Notes: generated by a model not told the origin, from the sequence alone. A stretch of DNA of 64,000 nucleotides from Lasiosphaeris hirsuta (GCA_030549175.1 JAUKUA010000001.1:5332001-5396000), one strand, 5' to 3'; numbered from the stretch's first letter, positions 22,453 to 35,490 are shown. A program made the numbers and translations.

Positions 22453-24490
22453 TCAGTGTTAGCCATCGCAAGACAGAGTTTAGGCTCTCGTAGGGGAGCC
22501 GAGGCTTTGCCTCTTGGTCCTCCGAGGACCAAGCAGCGAAAGCCAAAGTAGTACCCACGCGAGCAGTTTCCGATGGTCTAAAGGTGGCACCACCAAGTTC
22601 ATTACAGGGCATGGTTTAGCTGGATTCCCTCTAGATTCTACAGGGCACATGGTCTATGGTGTTTGGGGAGCATCAGAACTTCAGGTATCAGGGAGCATGA
22701 CGTATGAAAGGAGTGTTCTTTTTATGGCGATTGATACCAATTAATCGGTTCATTAAATGCCCAAAGGAGACTGCGTTGACTGTTGTTGATCTCAATATCT
22801 GGGGCATCCCATTTTCTATCTAGACACGTGGGAGACCTCCATCTCCCCAGAGGGGACGATGGGGTGGTGGGCAGGTCACCGCCAAGGAGAATCAAAATAC
22901 AACTAACACTCACCGTCGGCGATTCGGGGTAGTGGTTTCGTAAATTGAGCCAGTCAATTGCAGAGGTGGTGGAAGGTGTAGAGTCTCAACGTGAGGATCG
23001 CACGCGTTGCCTTCCTTGGCTGATGATACAGAGTGGCACAGCCAATATAACAGTTGGTAGGACAGAGCTGACAGCAGGCAGGGCATTCTGGGTTTGAGAA
23101 TATCTGACCGGATCGTTCCTGTGTAGCCGCGGCGTGGGGAAGCTCGAGATGAGAAGTGAGTCAGCTCGCAAGTGACACCTGCTACCCACCAACACTCGGC
23201 AGTAGTTTGAAGTCAAATGGGATGATGGGATAAGCTGGCCTTTCAGAAACACGCGAGGTCTGTGACAATGACGGCAGGGGTGTGTGCATAGGGAAATGGA
23301 AATGGGGCACAAGCGGCAATCAACAAATTCTATCCCCCTTTTTCCACTCGGCCGCAATACAAGTAGGCAGAATGCACCTAGGCATACTATCGGGCCTTTG
23401 CTTGAGTCCAATATGATGGAAGAGCATGCCGTCAGACACCATCGATAAATGCCATTGGGGCAGTTCGCGAGTGGCTTTGGATGGGATAAGGCAGTTGTGA
23501 AGCTTAGGCTTTTCGACCGTCCAGGATTCTCGGCATCAGGCGGAGAGCACTGCTTGTTGGAGCGGTGACCACCCGTACGTCATTAAGGAGCCCGTTGAAC
23601 CCAAGCGTGCAAGCGTATACCACTACATAGATACAGCTCGCACAGGGAATCCATTTCGCTCGTCCAGCATCCAACCACCCATGCTGTCTCTGCCGTTGAG
23701 CTGTCGAGTGTGGGCTCGACCCAGGGTGCCAGGATCCCCAGACTTGCCGTTCTGCGAAACGTGGGACGACCCCATGAGACGGGTGCTCTCGGCAGGTCGT
23801 TGTGGTTTCCGATGGTTCAATATTAGGCCCAAACAAACACAAACTTTAGCTTTGAGGCAAATTTGCAAAACCACGTTCAGATCCGGCGGATCGGGTCGCG
23901 CTGCGACCGTCATCGGATCTATGGCATTGGCGTGCTAGCCTGGTAGGGATCAAGGATTCCGGCCCTAGGTGATGGAAAAGATACAATAAACCACCACGGC
24001 TCCCACATGGCAACCTGGGCTGTGCCGCAGGCACAAATGTGACTTACACCAACAAAGCAAGGCAGGAGCTAGATATAGGGGCCATGGAAATGCGACCCTG
24101 GACAACTAACAGTTGTCGACTTTTGAGAACAAAGAGCATAGACCTTGTGCAGTCTGTCAGCGGCACCGCTGGATACGATTCGTGTCGCACATATAATTTC
24201 AGGCTCGCGCAACTGCGGCAGCTCAACCTGGTTCCGGCTGCTGTCATCCCACCGTGTACGCTCCGTGGCTCTTCCGTGCTTGCAGTATTGAGGCGAGAAG
24301 TTGGAACTTTGGTCCAGGTGATTGTTGGGCTCCCTTGGCCCCCTTTGGAGTCGACCGAACGCGGGACAGCCAATACCGAAGGGTTGAGACTGCGACGGCG
24401 CAATCAGCAACGTCACTCACTCCGGTCCGGCTCGACTTTGAAACTGATAGGCTGGCAGCCTAGCCGACTCCGGCGTCCCTCGCGGGGCCA

Positions 24491-24514
24491 GAGCAAGAGC
24501 AAGAGCAAGAGCAA
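24491..24514. repeat. short tandem repeat, GAGCAA x4
   Basis: Four perfect head-to-tail copies of a 6 bp unit lie in non-coding DNA. Confidence 0.9.
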
Positions 24515-25097
24515 TGACATCTCTGGCTACCTTGCTATTCGTCTCTCCGTGCTCGTGCTAGTAGAAAAGTCGACAGGCTCAGACAGCGACACGATCGGTC
24601 GCCGGCAAACGCAGCGCCGCGTCGCACAGAGCGTTTGTGTACCTAATGTACACAGCGGCGCTGAGTATGAGGCTATCAGTGGCTGGCGACTTATCATCAT
24701 GTGCGTGCCTTATCAATGGTTTTGATTATGTCCATGTGCGGCAGTTGTCACACCACATGCCGCCCTGGCCTCCAAATCGATGCCTCTGGATTCGTCGTTG
24801 CAGGTCGCTTGAGCCTGGAATGGGCAATTTCATCGGGCACCGCGCCACTCCCGTACCCGTGTGGCTCGCCCAGGGCGGTTGGGTGTGTTGCATCGATGCA
24901 ATGCGATTTGGACGATTCTCTGTTACTGCCGTCTACCTGTACATCTTTGCGGCGTTGCGGAGCTGCGTTTGGCCTAGACACGGCGCTGGGATCATGGACC
25001 TGGAAAGCGAGAAACCCGGCGGCTTGGGTGGTTGCGTGCGTCTAGTTTAGTCCGTCACATTGATTAAAAATAGTAGATTGGGTTGGGGTGGAACATT

Positions 25098-25122
25098 GGA
25101 TGCGTGGATGCGTGGATGCGTG
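25098..25122. repeat. short tandem repeat, GGATGCGT x3
   Basis: Three perfect copies of an 8 bp unit plus one base lie in non-coding DNA. Confidence 0.9.
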
Positions 25123-26385
25123 AGCAGTCGAGATTAGGAAGCTTTTTGAGTTGCGGTAGTGCAAGGCAAGCCATTGGAGATGTCACAGTTTGATGCAGCC
25201 CTGAATGCCAACGCGGAATAGAAAACAGCTTCCCTTCAGTCACACCCTGGGTTCGTTTGATACTGGCACTTTAAGTGACAAGCCTGTGCTGTTCCTTCCA
25301 TCCCAATTATCCGCGAGAAGAGCGGTTAGCTACGCTTAGGAAAACTTCCTCGGGCGCTCAACAATTCACCAACAGCCCCTTCCTGTCTCCCAAGCCACCT
25401 AATATTCTGACGGTCGTCATCGATCTCGTCATTGCAGCAGTTGGACTTCGAAAATGGCTGCGCTATAAGAGTGGTTGGCCGCCCTGCCAAGTCTACAAGA
25501 GGTTCACGCCCTTTTCGCCCTTGCTGCTGCTATCGCCCGCCTAATACATACTGCAACACTACTTGATACGAGTTCAGAGATTTGACGGCCCGTCCTCAAG
25601 CCATCCTCCTGAGTCTCTCAGCCACCCTAGGCAAACGTGCAACTTTACACCTCGCTTTACGACTTCGCAAACTGCGACCTAAGCTGATTCTCCCGCCAAT
25701 TCCCGTTGAATACCCTTGAACAAGGCTTCCGCCGCCACGGTCCTAACGCGCGTATCTCGAAAAAGCTGAGCACCCGCAGGTAGGGCCTCCTACGGCGGCT
25801 ACCACAGGTAATCGACCGAGGGGCAAAGTGAGGTGTGAGGTCACGGTTGGTACCTTACCTTCCGTTGACTGGCTAGGTCGTTTGCCCCGCCTACCCAGTT
25901 GGGGTTCAGTTGCAAGTGGCCGGGAGCTCTCGGCACTCCATCACCTCAGTGCCCCGCACTACGGTTTGCTGCTCTGGGCACTCTGAGCGGTAGCCTGTGG
26001 GCAGCCTAGGGGCTAGGTAGAGGCAGCGTCAAGAGCGCGGGGCTCTTGGGCAAAACCAGGGAAGCCTCAAATTTCGCGGTAGGCGCTCGCACTTTCACCA
26101 TTTTAATTCTTGGAACACCTCCCCCGAACCCCCCACCTCGACCCAACCCCGCGACTTGCCTTCTCCAACATACTGAAAGAACTTCGCGACCGAATATCAG
26201 CACCAGAGTCGAGTTCTCGTCAATCGCCGTGTGCAGAGCTTGCCGTACCCGCTGCCACTCACTCTCCATCTCGAGACTACCAGTGACCACAACTGATCGT
26301 GGCCATCCGTATCCACGACCCGGTCCGCGCCGGCCTCCTATCTAACTCCGCCTGGCATTCGCTGTCATCGACCAAGGCAGGCAGA

Positions 26386-26726
26386 ATGTCAGGCCCCGCA
26401 GGAGAAACTGCTGCACCCTCTGCCGGCGGAGCGGGAGGGTTCGATCTACTGAAGCGGGCAACCCAGGCCATGATGTCAAGGTATGTGTGCAGCTTTTTTG
26501 TTGCATCGATTGCACCCACCCCTCAACCCAAACACGCTTGGTCTCACATCACCCTCTGTTGTTTCCCACCCATCGCCCTGGCTTCGGCATGTTTTGTTCT
26601 GCACAGATTCCACCACTTTTACCCTGATATTGCTGGCGAGCCTACGGCAGCCAAGTCAGCCAAGTCAGCTTCCCCCTGGGCTTCCAGAAGGCCGGCAGCC
26701 AGTTTAGCCAGAATTCCACCGCTTGA
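26386..26726 (+). CDS. Possible small gene, structure uncertain
   Basis: The ATG at 26386 opens MSGPAGETAAPSAGG...GGFDLLKRATQAMMS, which ends at a good donor (AG|GTATGT at 26481) and looks protein-like. The continuation is ambiguous. An acceptor ending at 26668 gives FPLGFQKAGSQFSQNSTA and a stop at 26726, for about 50 residues. An earlier acceptor (CTGCACAG) gives a different tail ending about 20 bp later. I do not recognise a family. The first exon may be the start of a real small protein, but the evidence is only a start, a donor and composition. Confidence 0.35.
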
Positions 26727-27957
26727 TCGCTTCCGGACTTGTCATTGAGCCCCAGCTCCCGTCCCGCCCCCCAGAACATCAAAGCAACATAGCATCCTCG
26801 CCTTCCATTGGAGCCCATGGCCAAAGCTGGTCCCGAGCTGGAGAAGCGGTGGCAACTGCACCGCAGCCAGACAGAGCAGAAGCATCTGGCAGCGTCGGTC
26901 CTATCTGTCGCTCGAACTGCCCGTCATTCTTCGAGTGCACAGCCCGGAGACGAGACGAACGAGGCAGACGACTGCAAGGGTCCAGCCGCCTCTCGCTGCC
27001 CGTCCTGGCTTGTCTAGGTTGTGCCGTGTGCCATTCCATGCCCATGGGCCCATAGCCTGTTGCACACGGGGTGTTGAGTCAGGCCAACGCCGTCATCGCA
27101 AGTGTCCCGGTGGGCGAGTTTCAGTCGGCGGAGGGCGGCAGCTTGGCTGGCGAGGTTGGAGCTCCGCCTACCGGACGCTCCCTCTGTGACGAACCACGGA
27201 CTGCTGGCACACCATACCCACTAGGCGCACGGCGTGCGTATATGCCGCATCAATACTTCATTTGCACATGCAAAATCCACTGTCTAACCAGTATTTGCGA
27301 CGGTAACGGGCGCTGGGCCGGAGGCGGCTTATCACGCTGAAGCGGCCTGATCCGCTGACTGAGCGAGCCGTTGTCTACTCGAGCCCACTGTGTATTCGCT
27401 CCGCTCACCCCTCCCCTGGCCCCAACCCGATCTTGGGAGTTGGCATTGGGCTACTGCACGCTGGGAATGGTCCGAGTCGACGCTCCCCCACTCCCAGACC
27501 CTCGACAACCACATGGCAAGCATCAAGGGTGCTATGGCGCTGTGGGTGCGGTGCGCACCGAGGGGTGAGGAAAATCTCGGCTTGAAGGGTTTTCCCTCAC
27601 TGCCCGCACCGCCGAGTGCCAGTTTGCTTGTTTTCTTGCACCGGCCTCTCCTTTCCCTATCTGCTGAATGAGACCTTTATTGGGCCTACTCGCTTGGGCA
27701 AACCAGCAATTCCTCCGCTCCCTCTTCGTCATAGATGCATATCCACCCCTCTCCCGAAACATCCTCTCAGCTGTTCACTTAGAAATCCTGCCCCAGCCCA
27801 ATTTCCCAATTTGAGCTGTCATCATGAGCTAGCACAAACCCCCCCCCCCTCAACTCCACCATCGCCTTTCGTCTCTTTGGCCTTCCCCGCACCCCCGCCG
27901 CTCTGTATCGGATCCCTCCCCCTGAGTCTTGTTTGCATACACGCCGTTCTCGTTGAA
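26727..27957. other. SCH9 upstream region
   Basis: This 1.2 kb region probably holds the SCH9 promoter and a long 5' leader, with pyrimidine-rich stretches at 27600-27900 and a C11 run at 27839-27849. No gene is recognised. Confidence 0.5.
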
Positions 27958-30722
27958 ATGGAGGGTATTAACAGGCGCAGCAGGTCTGCCGCAGCAGAAG
28001 ATGATGTGGTTGATCAGTTGGGAGTTGATACACCGCGCTCCGGTGTTGCGACTCCGCAGCCAGACCTCCACGACAAACGGCTGCCGGGCATCATGAGCTA
28101 TTTCAACCAGGTTCGTTCAAGCTCTTTTCAGCGATTCTTGTCCGGGTCCTTCAAGACGAACGGACAGACCGCGACCGCCCCAGAGCCTGCTGTGCCTCGG
28201 ATCGAGGCCTCTCCACAGCCTGTACCCCCTTCTCAGCTCCCACTCAGCCCCGTTGAGCCGGCCTCATATCCTGTTTTACCACTCGACGGAGAAGGCCCTC
28301 TTCTACTAGCCCATGAGATGGCGGGAGTTGCCGCAGAGACCTCGCCTCAGACTGGCGACTTGCTGCACCCGTACCCGACGCCTCCAGCTTCGCAGCGGTC
28401 ATCGCTGCGCAACTATCCGGGTGATACCAGCAGCCAGATGTCGAGGGGTGGGACTCCCCCAGCCTCCCGACCGGTCAGTCTCCGCAACTTGAGCATCTCG
28501 GATTTTGGACGAGGAAAGACACGCAGACTCTCCCTATTGGCTCCTTTGACGACCAATATTAATGAGTCGAGCGTGTCGGCCCATCACCTCTTGAACCCAG
28601 CCGGTCGTGCTTGTACTGTCCCAAGCTCCCCAAGCCGTTCTCGTTTTACTTCTACCACTGGAGATGTTTCCTTCGAGTCCGCCTCTGTCATACACCTCAA
28701 GAAGCTAACTGATGTGTCGGGTGAAAAGAGCGGTACATCGACCCCGACTCGCGCGCTTTCAACAGCTCAGCCATCGCAACCCGAGGTCCAAGAGGAAGTG
28801 AGCCGAGAAAATGGCGAGAGGATTGATCGCACGGCGACTCATACGCCTACGCCCCCAGGCGCACAGGCGCCGGCAGCGAAAGGAAAGCTCACCATCAAAA
28901 TCGTCGAGGCGAAGGGCCTGAGAAAGTGCCGAGACCCATACATCGTTGTTGTTTTCCAACGCAGCGAGCTCATCTCTGGAGGCCCTCGCGCCATCGAGGG
29001 CGACAATGATGCCGTGATTGCGACGGTTGCCATGGGTGGGATCCCCATTCAGCGCCAAGGGAGCGACTCTGGCAGGCCTTCAATGGCCATCCCCATGCGC
29101 AGCAGGCAGAGCAGTAACACCAGCATTCATGAATACACCACGTTCCGAAACCGAAACACTCGCCGCTCCTTCACTAACCCCAAATGGGACGCGGAAGCCA
29201 TCTTGTAAGGCCATTGCTTCAAATGATGGAAGCAGAGTGTGCAACTAACGTTTCATACAGTGATGTGGTTGATTCGGACATGCTCGTAGACATCTCTGTT
29301 TATGGGTACGGGCAGTCAGGGGAGGAGTTTCTGGGGCATGTTGATTTTCGGGCAAATAAGTCCGAGAAAGACGGCCCGGTTCGAGGCTGGTTCGAGCTGA
29401 AGGGACACGCTGACACGATGGCTGAGAATACACCCACGGGTGAAATATACGTTGAGGCCCTTTACCAAAGAGCCGAACAGAAGCACTTTGGGCCCGAGGA
29501 TTTCCAGATCCTCCGACTCATCGGCAAAGGCACCTTTGGGCAGGTTTATCAGGTGCGGAAAAAGGATACCAGACGGATCTATGCGATGAAGGTCCTGTCG
29601 AAGAAGGTGATTGTGCAAAAGAAGGAAGTCGCACACACCGTCGGAGAGCGCAATATCCTGGTCAGGACAGCTATGGCAGACTCGCCCTTTATTGTTGGCC
29701 TGAAGTTCTCGTTCCAGACACCCTCCGATCTCTACCTGGTTACCGATTACATGTCAGGTGGCGAGCTGTTTTGGCATCTGCAAAAAGACGGCAAATTCGA
29801 GGAGAAGCGCGCAAAGTTCTATATCGCCGAACTTATTCTCGCGATCCAGCACCTGCACGAGAATGATATCGTGTACCGCGACTTGAAGCCCGAAAACATC
29901 TTGCTCGATGCCAATGGTCACATCGCACTCTGTGACTTTGGCTTGTCCAAGGCCAACCTAACCAAGAACGACACAACCAACACATTCTGTGGTACCACCG
30001 AGTATCTTGCTCCTGAAGTTCTCCTGGACGAACAAGGCTACACCAAGATGGTGGACTTTTGGTCGCTGGGCGTGCTCGTCTTTGAGATGTGCTGTGGATG
30101 GAGCCCGTTTTATGCCGAAGACACCCAGCAGATGTACAAAAACATCGCTTTCGGGAAGGTCAGGTTTCCCCGAGACACATTGTCTCTGGAAGGACGGAAC
30201 TTCGTGAAGGGATTGCTTAACAGGAACCCAAAGCATCGGCTTGGAGCAACAGACGATGCCGAGGAGCTGAAGAGACATGCTTTCTTCAACGACATCGATT
30301 GGGATGCACTCTCCAGGAAGCTGATTACCCCGCCATTCAAGCCGAAACTGAAGAGTGACACAGACGTCTCCTACTTCGACCCCGAATTCACAAACGCCCT
30401 CAACACTAACGGGTCACTCAATGAGAGGGCCGCCGCTTTGGCTAAAGGCTTTGCGACATCAACCCCACTCTCCCCTTCAGTGCAGGCTAATTTCCAAGGA
30501 TTCACATTCGTTGACGAGAGCGCACTCGAGGAACACATGAAGGAGCGCTACGACAGCAAGTACGAAGACGAGGATATGGACGATGCTGCGGACCATAAGA
30601 AGGATGATGACTGGGACGACCTCAACGACTTGGACCCTCGAAATGCAAATAGAATGAGTGGTATTGTTAAGACCAACACCAATGACGAGCAGATGTTTGG
30701 TGGGTCCAATTTCGACATGTAA
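27958..30722 (+). CDS. SCH9: AGC protein kinase SCH9 (C2 domain plus kinase)
   Basis: Exons are 27958-29204 and 29261-30722, giving 902 residues. The N-terminal 300 residues are disordered. A C2 domain runs from about residue 309 (GKLTIKIVEAKGLRKCRDPYIVVVF), is crossed by the 56 bp intron and ends near 480. The kinase domain, about 497-757, has GKGTFGQV, the lysine of YAMKVL, YRDLKPEN, DFG, and a T-loop TFCGTTEYLAPE. The AGC tail carries a TPLSPS turn motif and the hydrophobic motif FQGFTFVDES. C2 plus AGC kinase is the Sch9 architecture. In yeast Sch9 is phosphorylated by TORC1 at the tail and controls ribosome production, ageing and stress responses. The T-loop and tail motifs expected for Pkh and TORC1 control are intact. 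Confidence 0.95.
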
Positions 30723-32242
30723 AACCAAGTTGGAATTTCGTCCCATGTTCTTTGTGGCTGCGGCTTTTCGATTTTCCTATCATTCAGTCAGGATTGAAGC
30801 AGAAAAGAACCGTTGTTGATGACTTCCACGAACACCATGGCATAATGCATTTAAGGCGGTCACATCGGCATTGGGGAGGGTTGGACGCACACTTGGCAGG
30901 GCGTTTTTCGGTTGAGGGAGTCTAATGGAATTGATTTTACACCATTGCAAAGAATGACAGTTCCATTGCAGTACGTTGTGAAGGAGGCGGGTTTCTGAAT
31001 TTTCTCGTTAGCGGTTGGTGGAGGTCATTTTCTTCATTGCTTCCCCTTTGAGTGGGCCTATGCTTCTGGCCGCGCTCTCAATACTAATAAGTGGCGGGCA
31101 AGGATGGGCTTGAGACTGAGGTCCCATATGAATGCAGGACAAGCTTCGGGTTATTGCCCAAAGTTATTTGCACAACGAAAGAGGAGTAACATCACATATG
31201 TCGTGAAGCGGGAAAGGTGGTTGATGTCTAGCTAGATGCTGTATCATGCCGCTTGACTCCCCCGGAGAAGGGTTGCCTGTCATGGAGCAAGCGCAGATTC
31301 TCGGACTCTTCGCGACTATCAAAGAAGATGAGGGCTCACTGCAAACGTGCAACAACGGCACAGGGAAGACGCTCGATAATGACAAACACGGGTGGGGAAA
31401 ACCAGTCATAAAAGCTACGAACCTCTCATTATCTGATACTGATTTAAAAACAGGTGTCTTCACCATGTGACTGCTGTTTGGTTAACTCAACCCTTCCCCT
31501 CCTTGCTTAAAAAAATGCTGGTTACATGTATGACTTTGTGGTTCATCCATGACATATATTACCAATACCGCGAACTCCCACGAACTATAATCTTGTTCAG
31601 GCAATCGTTGCCCTCATCCCTCTGTCCGCCCTACAACCGTTTCCTTGCCCTCTTCTTCTATGTCGGAAGACTCTGATGCGTGATGTAATCGGGACCTTTG
31701 AATCAGGAAGTAGATGAACTATGGCAATGGGACTAACGCGGTGTGTATGGCCGAATGAGTTTTCTACCGGCAATGTGGCGGCTCACTCAAGGCAATGAAT
31801 GGTTTGGGAGAGTTAATACGGAGTGCACAATGTCTTGACACCAAGTCCTACAGTACGGAGGCAACCATAACAAACTTGAATGAGTACTCAAAGAAACATG
31901 TGGCTGTCACGGAACAGCACAAGCGGACTTGATTGGACACGTTAATCTTATAAGGCAACAAAGAACAATGTACACGGATTAACTCCTAGCTAGCCACTCT
32001 CATCAAGCCCCTCATTTTGCCAACCGAGTAGACTACCGACTCAACCGGTAGCAAAAGCGAACCTTGCGTCCCTGTGCCGTATTAGAGACCCAGAGCTGGC
32101 TGACGCGGCAACAGGTCACCATTTCTACTACTACCACCAACCCAGAGCCCCTCCCACAAGAGAGGAAGGCAAAAAGACCTTGAGCTTTTGGTCCAAGGTT
32201 TATGGTATTTGTTTCTTGTTGGTTTGGATTGGGACTTGGGAT
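30723..32242. other. convergent intergenic, 1.5 kb
   Basis: This spacer lies between the 3' ends of SCH9 and ATP14. It is AT-richer than the genes and has no recognisable coding frame or RNA gene. Confidence 0.5.
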
Positions 32243-33078
32243 TTAGTGGTGGGCACCCTCCTCTTCTTCCTCATCGACAAGCCAGTCCTCGACAACGGGA
32301 GCGGCCTTGCCGGCCTCGACAGCCTCGTTACCCTCGACCTCAACAGTCATCGACTCGTACTCCTTCAGGCTCGATGCCAAGTCGGTCTCCTCGGGGGACT
32401 TGGGTGTCTTGGGGACGGAGAAGGTCGAGACGTGGCCGACCGAGTCTGACTCTTTGATCGGGGTGGGCTTGTAGGCCTTGAGCTCTTTGAGGTAGAGCTC
32501 TTGAACGAAATCCGCTGTGGGGGTGAGAGGACGAGTTAGTGCAGCTCAAGCGATGGGTGCCGGAGTGGAAACGGGGTTTGATTGGGATTGGGGTGAGGTG
32601 GGGGGTTTGCATGGCAATGTGCTCGGTAATCGAAATGGCCGATTCAGTCGCGAGAACGTCGCCACCCACTACTAGAGATCAGGGACCAGGGAAATTCGGC
32701 TGGCTTTGAAGAGATCCCACGACAACAGTGTTGACAATGGCTGACGTAGCTCTACCAATCCTCTTGCCTCGCCAGCCCGACACACCAGTCCAATTCGAAA
32801 AGATAACGCTGAGGGTAATTGATGGATTTGGGGGTGCATCGTGACACGTACCTCTCCGTGAGACGGTCGGGGCGATGAAGGTTCTCATCTGAATCTGGGC
32901 GGCATTTCGGCCGGCGAATCTGGACACGGCGGCGACGGCCTTGCGAGCACTCTGTGGAGGTTAGGTTAGCATCTGCTACGGCGTGTTCGCTCGATTGATG
33001 CGGGCTTTCAATCGGTGCACGAGAAGCAAGTCAATCTCAATTGAGACGTACCGAAGCTCGGGAGAGAGGGGAGAGCAT
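32243..33078 (-). CDS. ATP14: Mitochondrial ATP synthase subunit h
   Basis: Exons are 33078-33052, 32951-32852 and 32514-32243, giving 132 residues. The two introns are 100 and 337 bp, and phase is kept throughout. The protein starts MLSPLSRASSARKAVAAVSRFAGRNAAQIQMRTF, an Arg/Ala/Ser-rich matrix-targeting presequence. The mature part begins ADFVQELYLKELKAYKPTPIKESDSVGHVSTFSVPKTPKSPEE, which is the signature of fungal subunit h. It ends in an acidic tail. Subunit h belongs to the peripheral stalk of F1Fo ATP synthase in the inner membrane. The first exon of nine codons and the long second intron make it easy to miss. Confidence 0.92.
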
Positions 33079-33953
33079 TTTGGAGGATGGCTGTGTTGCG
33101 CAATTAACAGGACAGAGGCGAGTTCGTCAAGTGGCAGTCGGCCAGTTAAGGTGGACGTCGTTTTGCTGAGAGGTTTTCAAAAAGCCCGGCTGAACTGGTC
33201 GTGCACTATCTTTTCGGAGTTTAGCGCGGCAAGCACAGGCACCTCAGTCCGGGAGAGGTCGGTATCTCTGGGCCACGTGACATATCGCTTGCGCCAGAAC
33301 TCAGCCATTGACTTCGGGAGCGACGCTGCAGTGTTTCGATAAGCCTAAAACTTGGGCTTCGCAGGTGCTGCCAGCCTCTTGGACAACCTAGGCAAAAACC
33401 GCCGCCTGCACCGCTGTTAACTCTCGAGCCCTTCATATGATCAAGCGTAAACTAGCAACATCACGAACAATGTACTTCTAGTTGATTGGTATATTTTTCA
33501 GTAGCTCATGTAACCCACCTTCCTTGCCGAGCATCCGAGGGAGTTGTGCAGCCGATGAAGGAATTCATGCCACTCCACAGATCAACCCCTCATTAGTGGT
33601 TGAGGGGTCGCGTCGCACACTCAAGTGCAACCCAATCCCTCAGCGACTCTTGAACCCAAACCTGGAACATGGCCCATTCCACATTTCCTACTCCACCTCA
33701 TCGTGTTCAACACTGCAGCAATGCAGTTGGGACCTGCCAAATATATTTCAATAAATTACCAGAAATCAACCTTGCGCCAATGCCCAAAAACCGAGCCCCT
33801 ATCAACCTATTTCGACTGATGTTGTCTAAACTCCTAGGCGCTGTCTTTTTATTTTTAGCAGCGTGATCTCCCAACCTCCACGTTTAACTCTACATTCTTA
33901 TCAATGTTGCTAACACCAAAAGACACACGCTCTTCTATCTTTAGGTGCCTGTT
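33079..33953. other. intergenic, no gene recognised
   Basis: This region holds the ATP14 promoter and the 3' flank of the DOMON/cytochrome b561 gene. Only short frames are present. Confidence 0.5.
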
Positions 33954-35490
33954 CTACACGTAACGGACACCGCGCTCTTTCCTGGACTCGCGATACGGCC
34001 GCCTTGGGGGTTCTTGGAGCTCCTTGCCGCTGCTCCGGCCCTTCCTGAAGAAGGCTCCAGCCTTGGCAATGAAATACGCGGCGAACACAATAACGGAGAC
34101 GACGGTGTAAGCGGTGATGAGCGACTGTTTCTCTGAAGCCAGCCTGAGTCCCAGTCCACCGTTGACGACGCCCAAAACCATTAGTACTCGGCCAAACCAA
34201 ATATGAAAATAACTGACGACGCCGCGGCTTCCAGTCGCCACAAAGTTCTTGTGGTGCATATATCCGAGGGCGGGCTGGACGACCATCAAGACGCAGACTG
34301 CGGTGCCAAGACGGGTGTGGATTTCCATGAAGAGCTGAAGGGATGTATGTTAGTGGTCCGTCACATCGGCGACAATCTGAAGACAACATGTCGAAAGAAA
34401 GGCTACTCACCATATTCCGGTCCATTGCCGCCTGCACACCCAGCCCGAAGCCCGCCCACATGAGGAAGAAGGTGAGGAATTGCCAGACGGCATGAACCCA
34501 CCACTTGCCGAGCAGCGGCATAAGGAGCGAGCCAAGAGGGTACAGAGCCGCGAAAACGAGGGCGAGGACAACACCATGGGCTGCCAGGATTGCGGTGTTG
34601 ATCTTGTTTGCTGAGATGACAGTGACACCGTTGTCCCCGCTAGTGTTGCCACCGGTTCCGGTTCCGGTGCCGGTGCCGGTGCCAGTGCCAGTGCCAGTAC
34701 CAGTACCTGTACCTGTGCCAGTGCCAGTACCAGTACCTGTGCCAGTGCCAGTACCTGTGCCGGTTCCGGTACCTGTTCCCGTGCCAGTGTCACCGCCGCC
34801 ACTGCCACTGCTCGCAACGAAGGGGTTGCTATCAGAAGCAATAGTCGCCGAGGTTAAATCCAGACCGAAGATGATAGTATCGTCGTGCTGAGCAATGCTA
34901 GCGCTTTGGCTTTTGGTGTTCAGGGAACCGCCCGACTTCCATCCGCCGACCCAGCTCGTCGAGGTACTCGAAAGCGACATTGACCCTCCACTCCACGATT
35001 GGCAGTTGGAACATCGGATGTTTGCAACCATTTGCCCGTTCGAGACTCCACTACCGGCAAGAAGAGTCAACTTCGCAGCGGTGCTGCTCGTATCTAGCGT
35101 GGGCATTGTGCGGAAAGTGCCTTTGCGGGGGGAGAGTGTGAGGTTTCCGGCTCCGTCTTGATACATAATAAAAAGGTTCGAGTTCGACATGGAGCTTCCC
35201 GTTCCAAGTGAGATCCACGAAAAAGACGTTGGGGCTGTCATCTGAAAGTAAATATTGCCAGAATTGGCGCTCGCCGACGACGTCGGGATACCAACGCCGA
35301 AGCATACGCCGTTTGCATTGCTGGGGCATATTTGTTGGACTGCTCCATGCGCTACACTCGTGCCTGTTGGAGTTGAAAGGCACAACGTCAGTCAATCGGC
35401 ACGGAAGGTCGAATATCAGACAAGACGAGAGTAGGGGCTGGACTCACACGACAGTGCGGCTGCCACCAACGAACTACTAATAGACTTCAT
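33954..35490 (-). CDS. Secreted DOMON (CDH-cytochrome-like) / cytochrome b561 protein
   Basis: Exons are 35490-35448, 35363-34411 and 34334-33954, giving 458 residues. A signal peptide (MKSISSSLVAAALSC) leads into a cytochrome domain like that of cellobiose dehydrogenase: GAVQQICPSNANGVCFGVGIP, TSFSWISLGTG, LFIMYQDGAGNLTLSPR. A linker of about 23 Gly-Thr units follows, coded by 34651-34790. After it come helices typical of cytochrome b561: NTAILAAHGVVLALVFAALYPLGSLLMP, WVHAVWQFLTFF, IHTRLGTAVCVLMVVQPALGYMHH, and two more, with His residues placed as heme ligands. The tail is basic and cytosolic. By family it would pass electrons across the plasma membrane, with the DOMON head outside; acceptor and donor are unknown. 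Confidence 0.88.
34651..34790 (-). repeat. hexamer minisatellite encoding a (Gly-Thr)n linker
   Basis: About 23 degenerate 6 bp units (GGNACN when read on the minus strand) code for alternating Gly and Thr between the DOMON and b561 parts. Third-codon positions vary in blocks, which suggests unequal exchange within the array. Confidence 0.93.

Larger units (their letters stand above)
22453..26385. other. intergenic, 3.9 kb, no convincing gene
   Basis: Several open frames exist here but none has protein-like composition or usable splice partners. The longest, 24039-24725, starts with GTG and looks random. There are two short tandem repeats, at 24491-24514 and 25098-25122. The last 600 bp may be promoter or 5' UTR of the doubtful gene at 26386. 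Confidence 0.55.

Noticed and set aside
24039..24725. Plus-strand frame of 228 codons
   Set aside because: It begins with GTG, has no ATG near the start, and its composition looks like translated non-coding DNA.
34651..34790. CRISPR-like array
   Set aside because: The units are 6 bp head-to-tail with no spacers, and they are translated as Gly-Thr.
34505..34891. Plus-strand frame rich in Pro-Val repeats
   Set aside because: It is the reverse reading of the Gly-Thr hexamer array of the DOMON/b561 gene.
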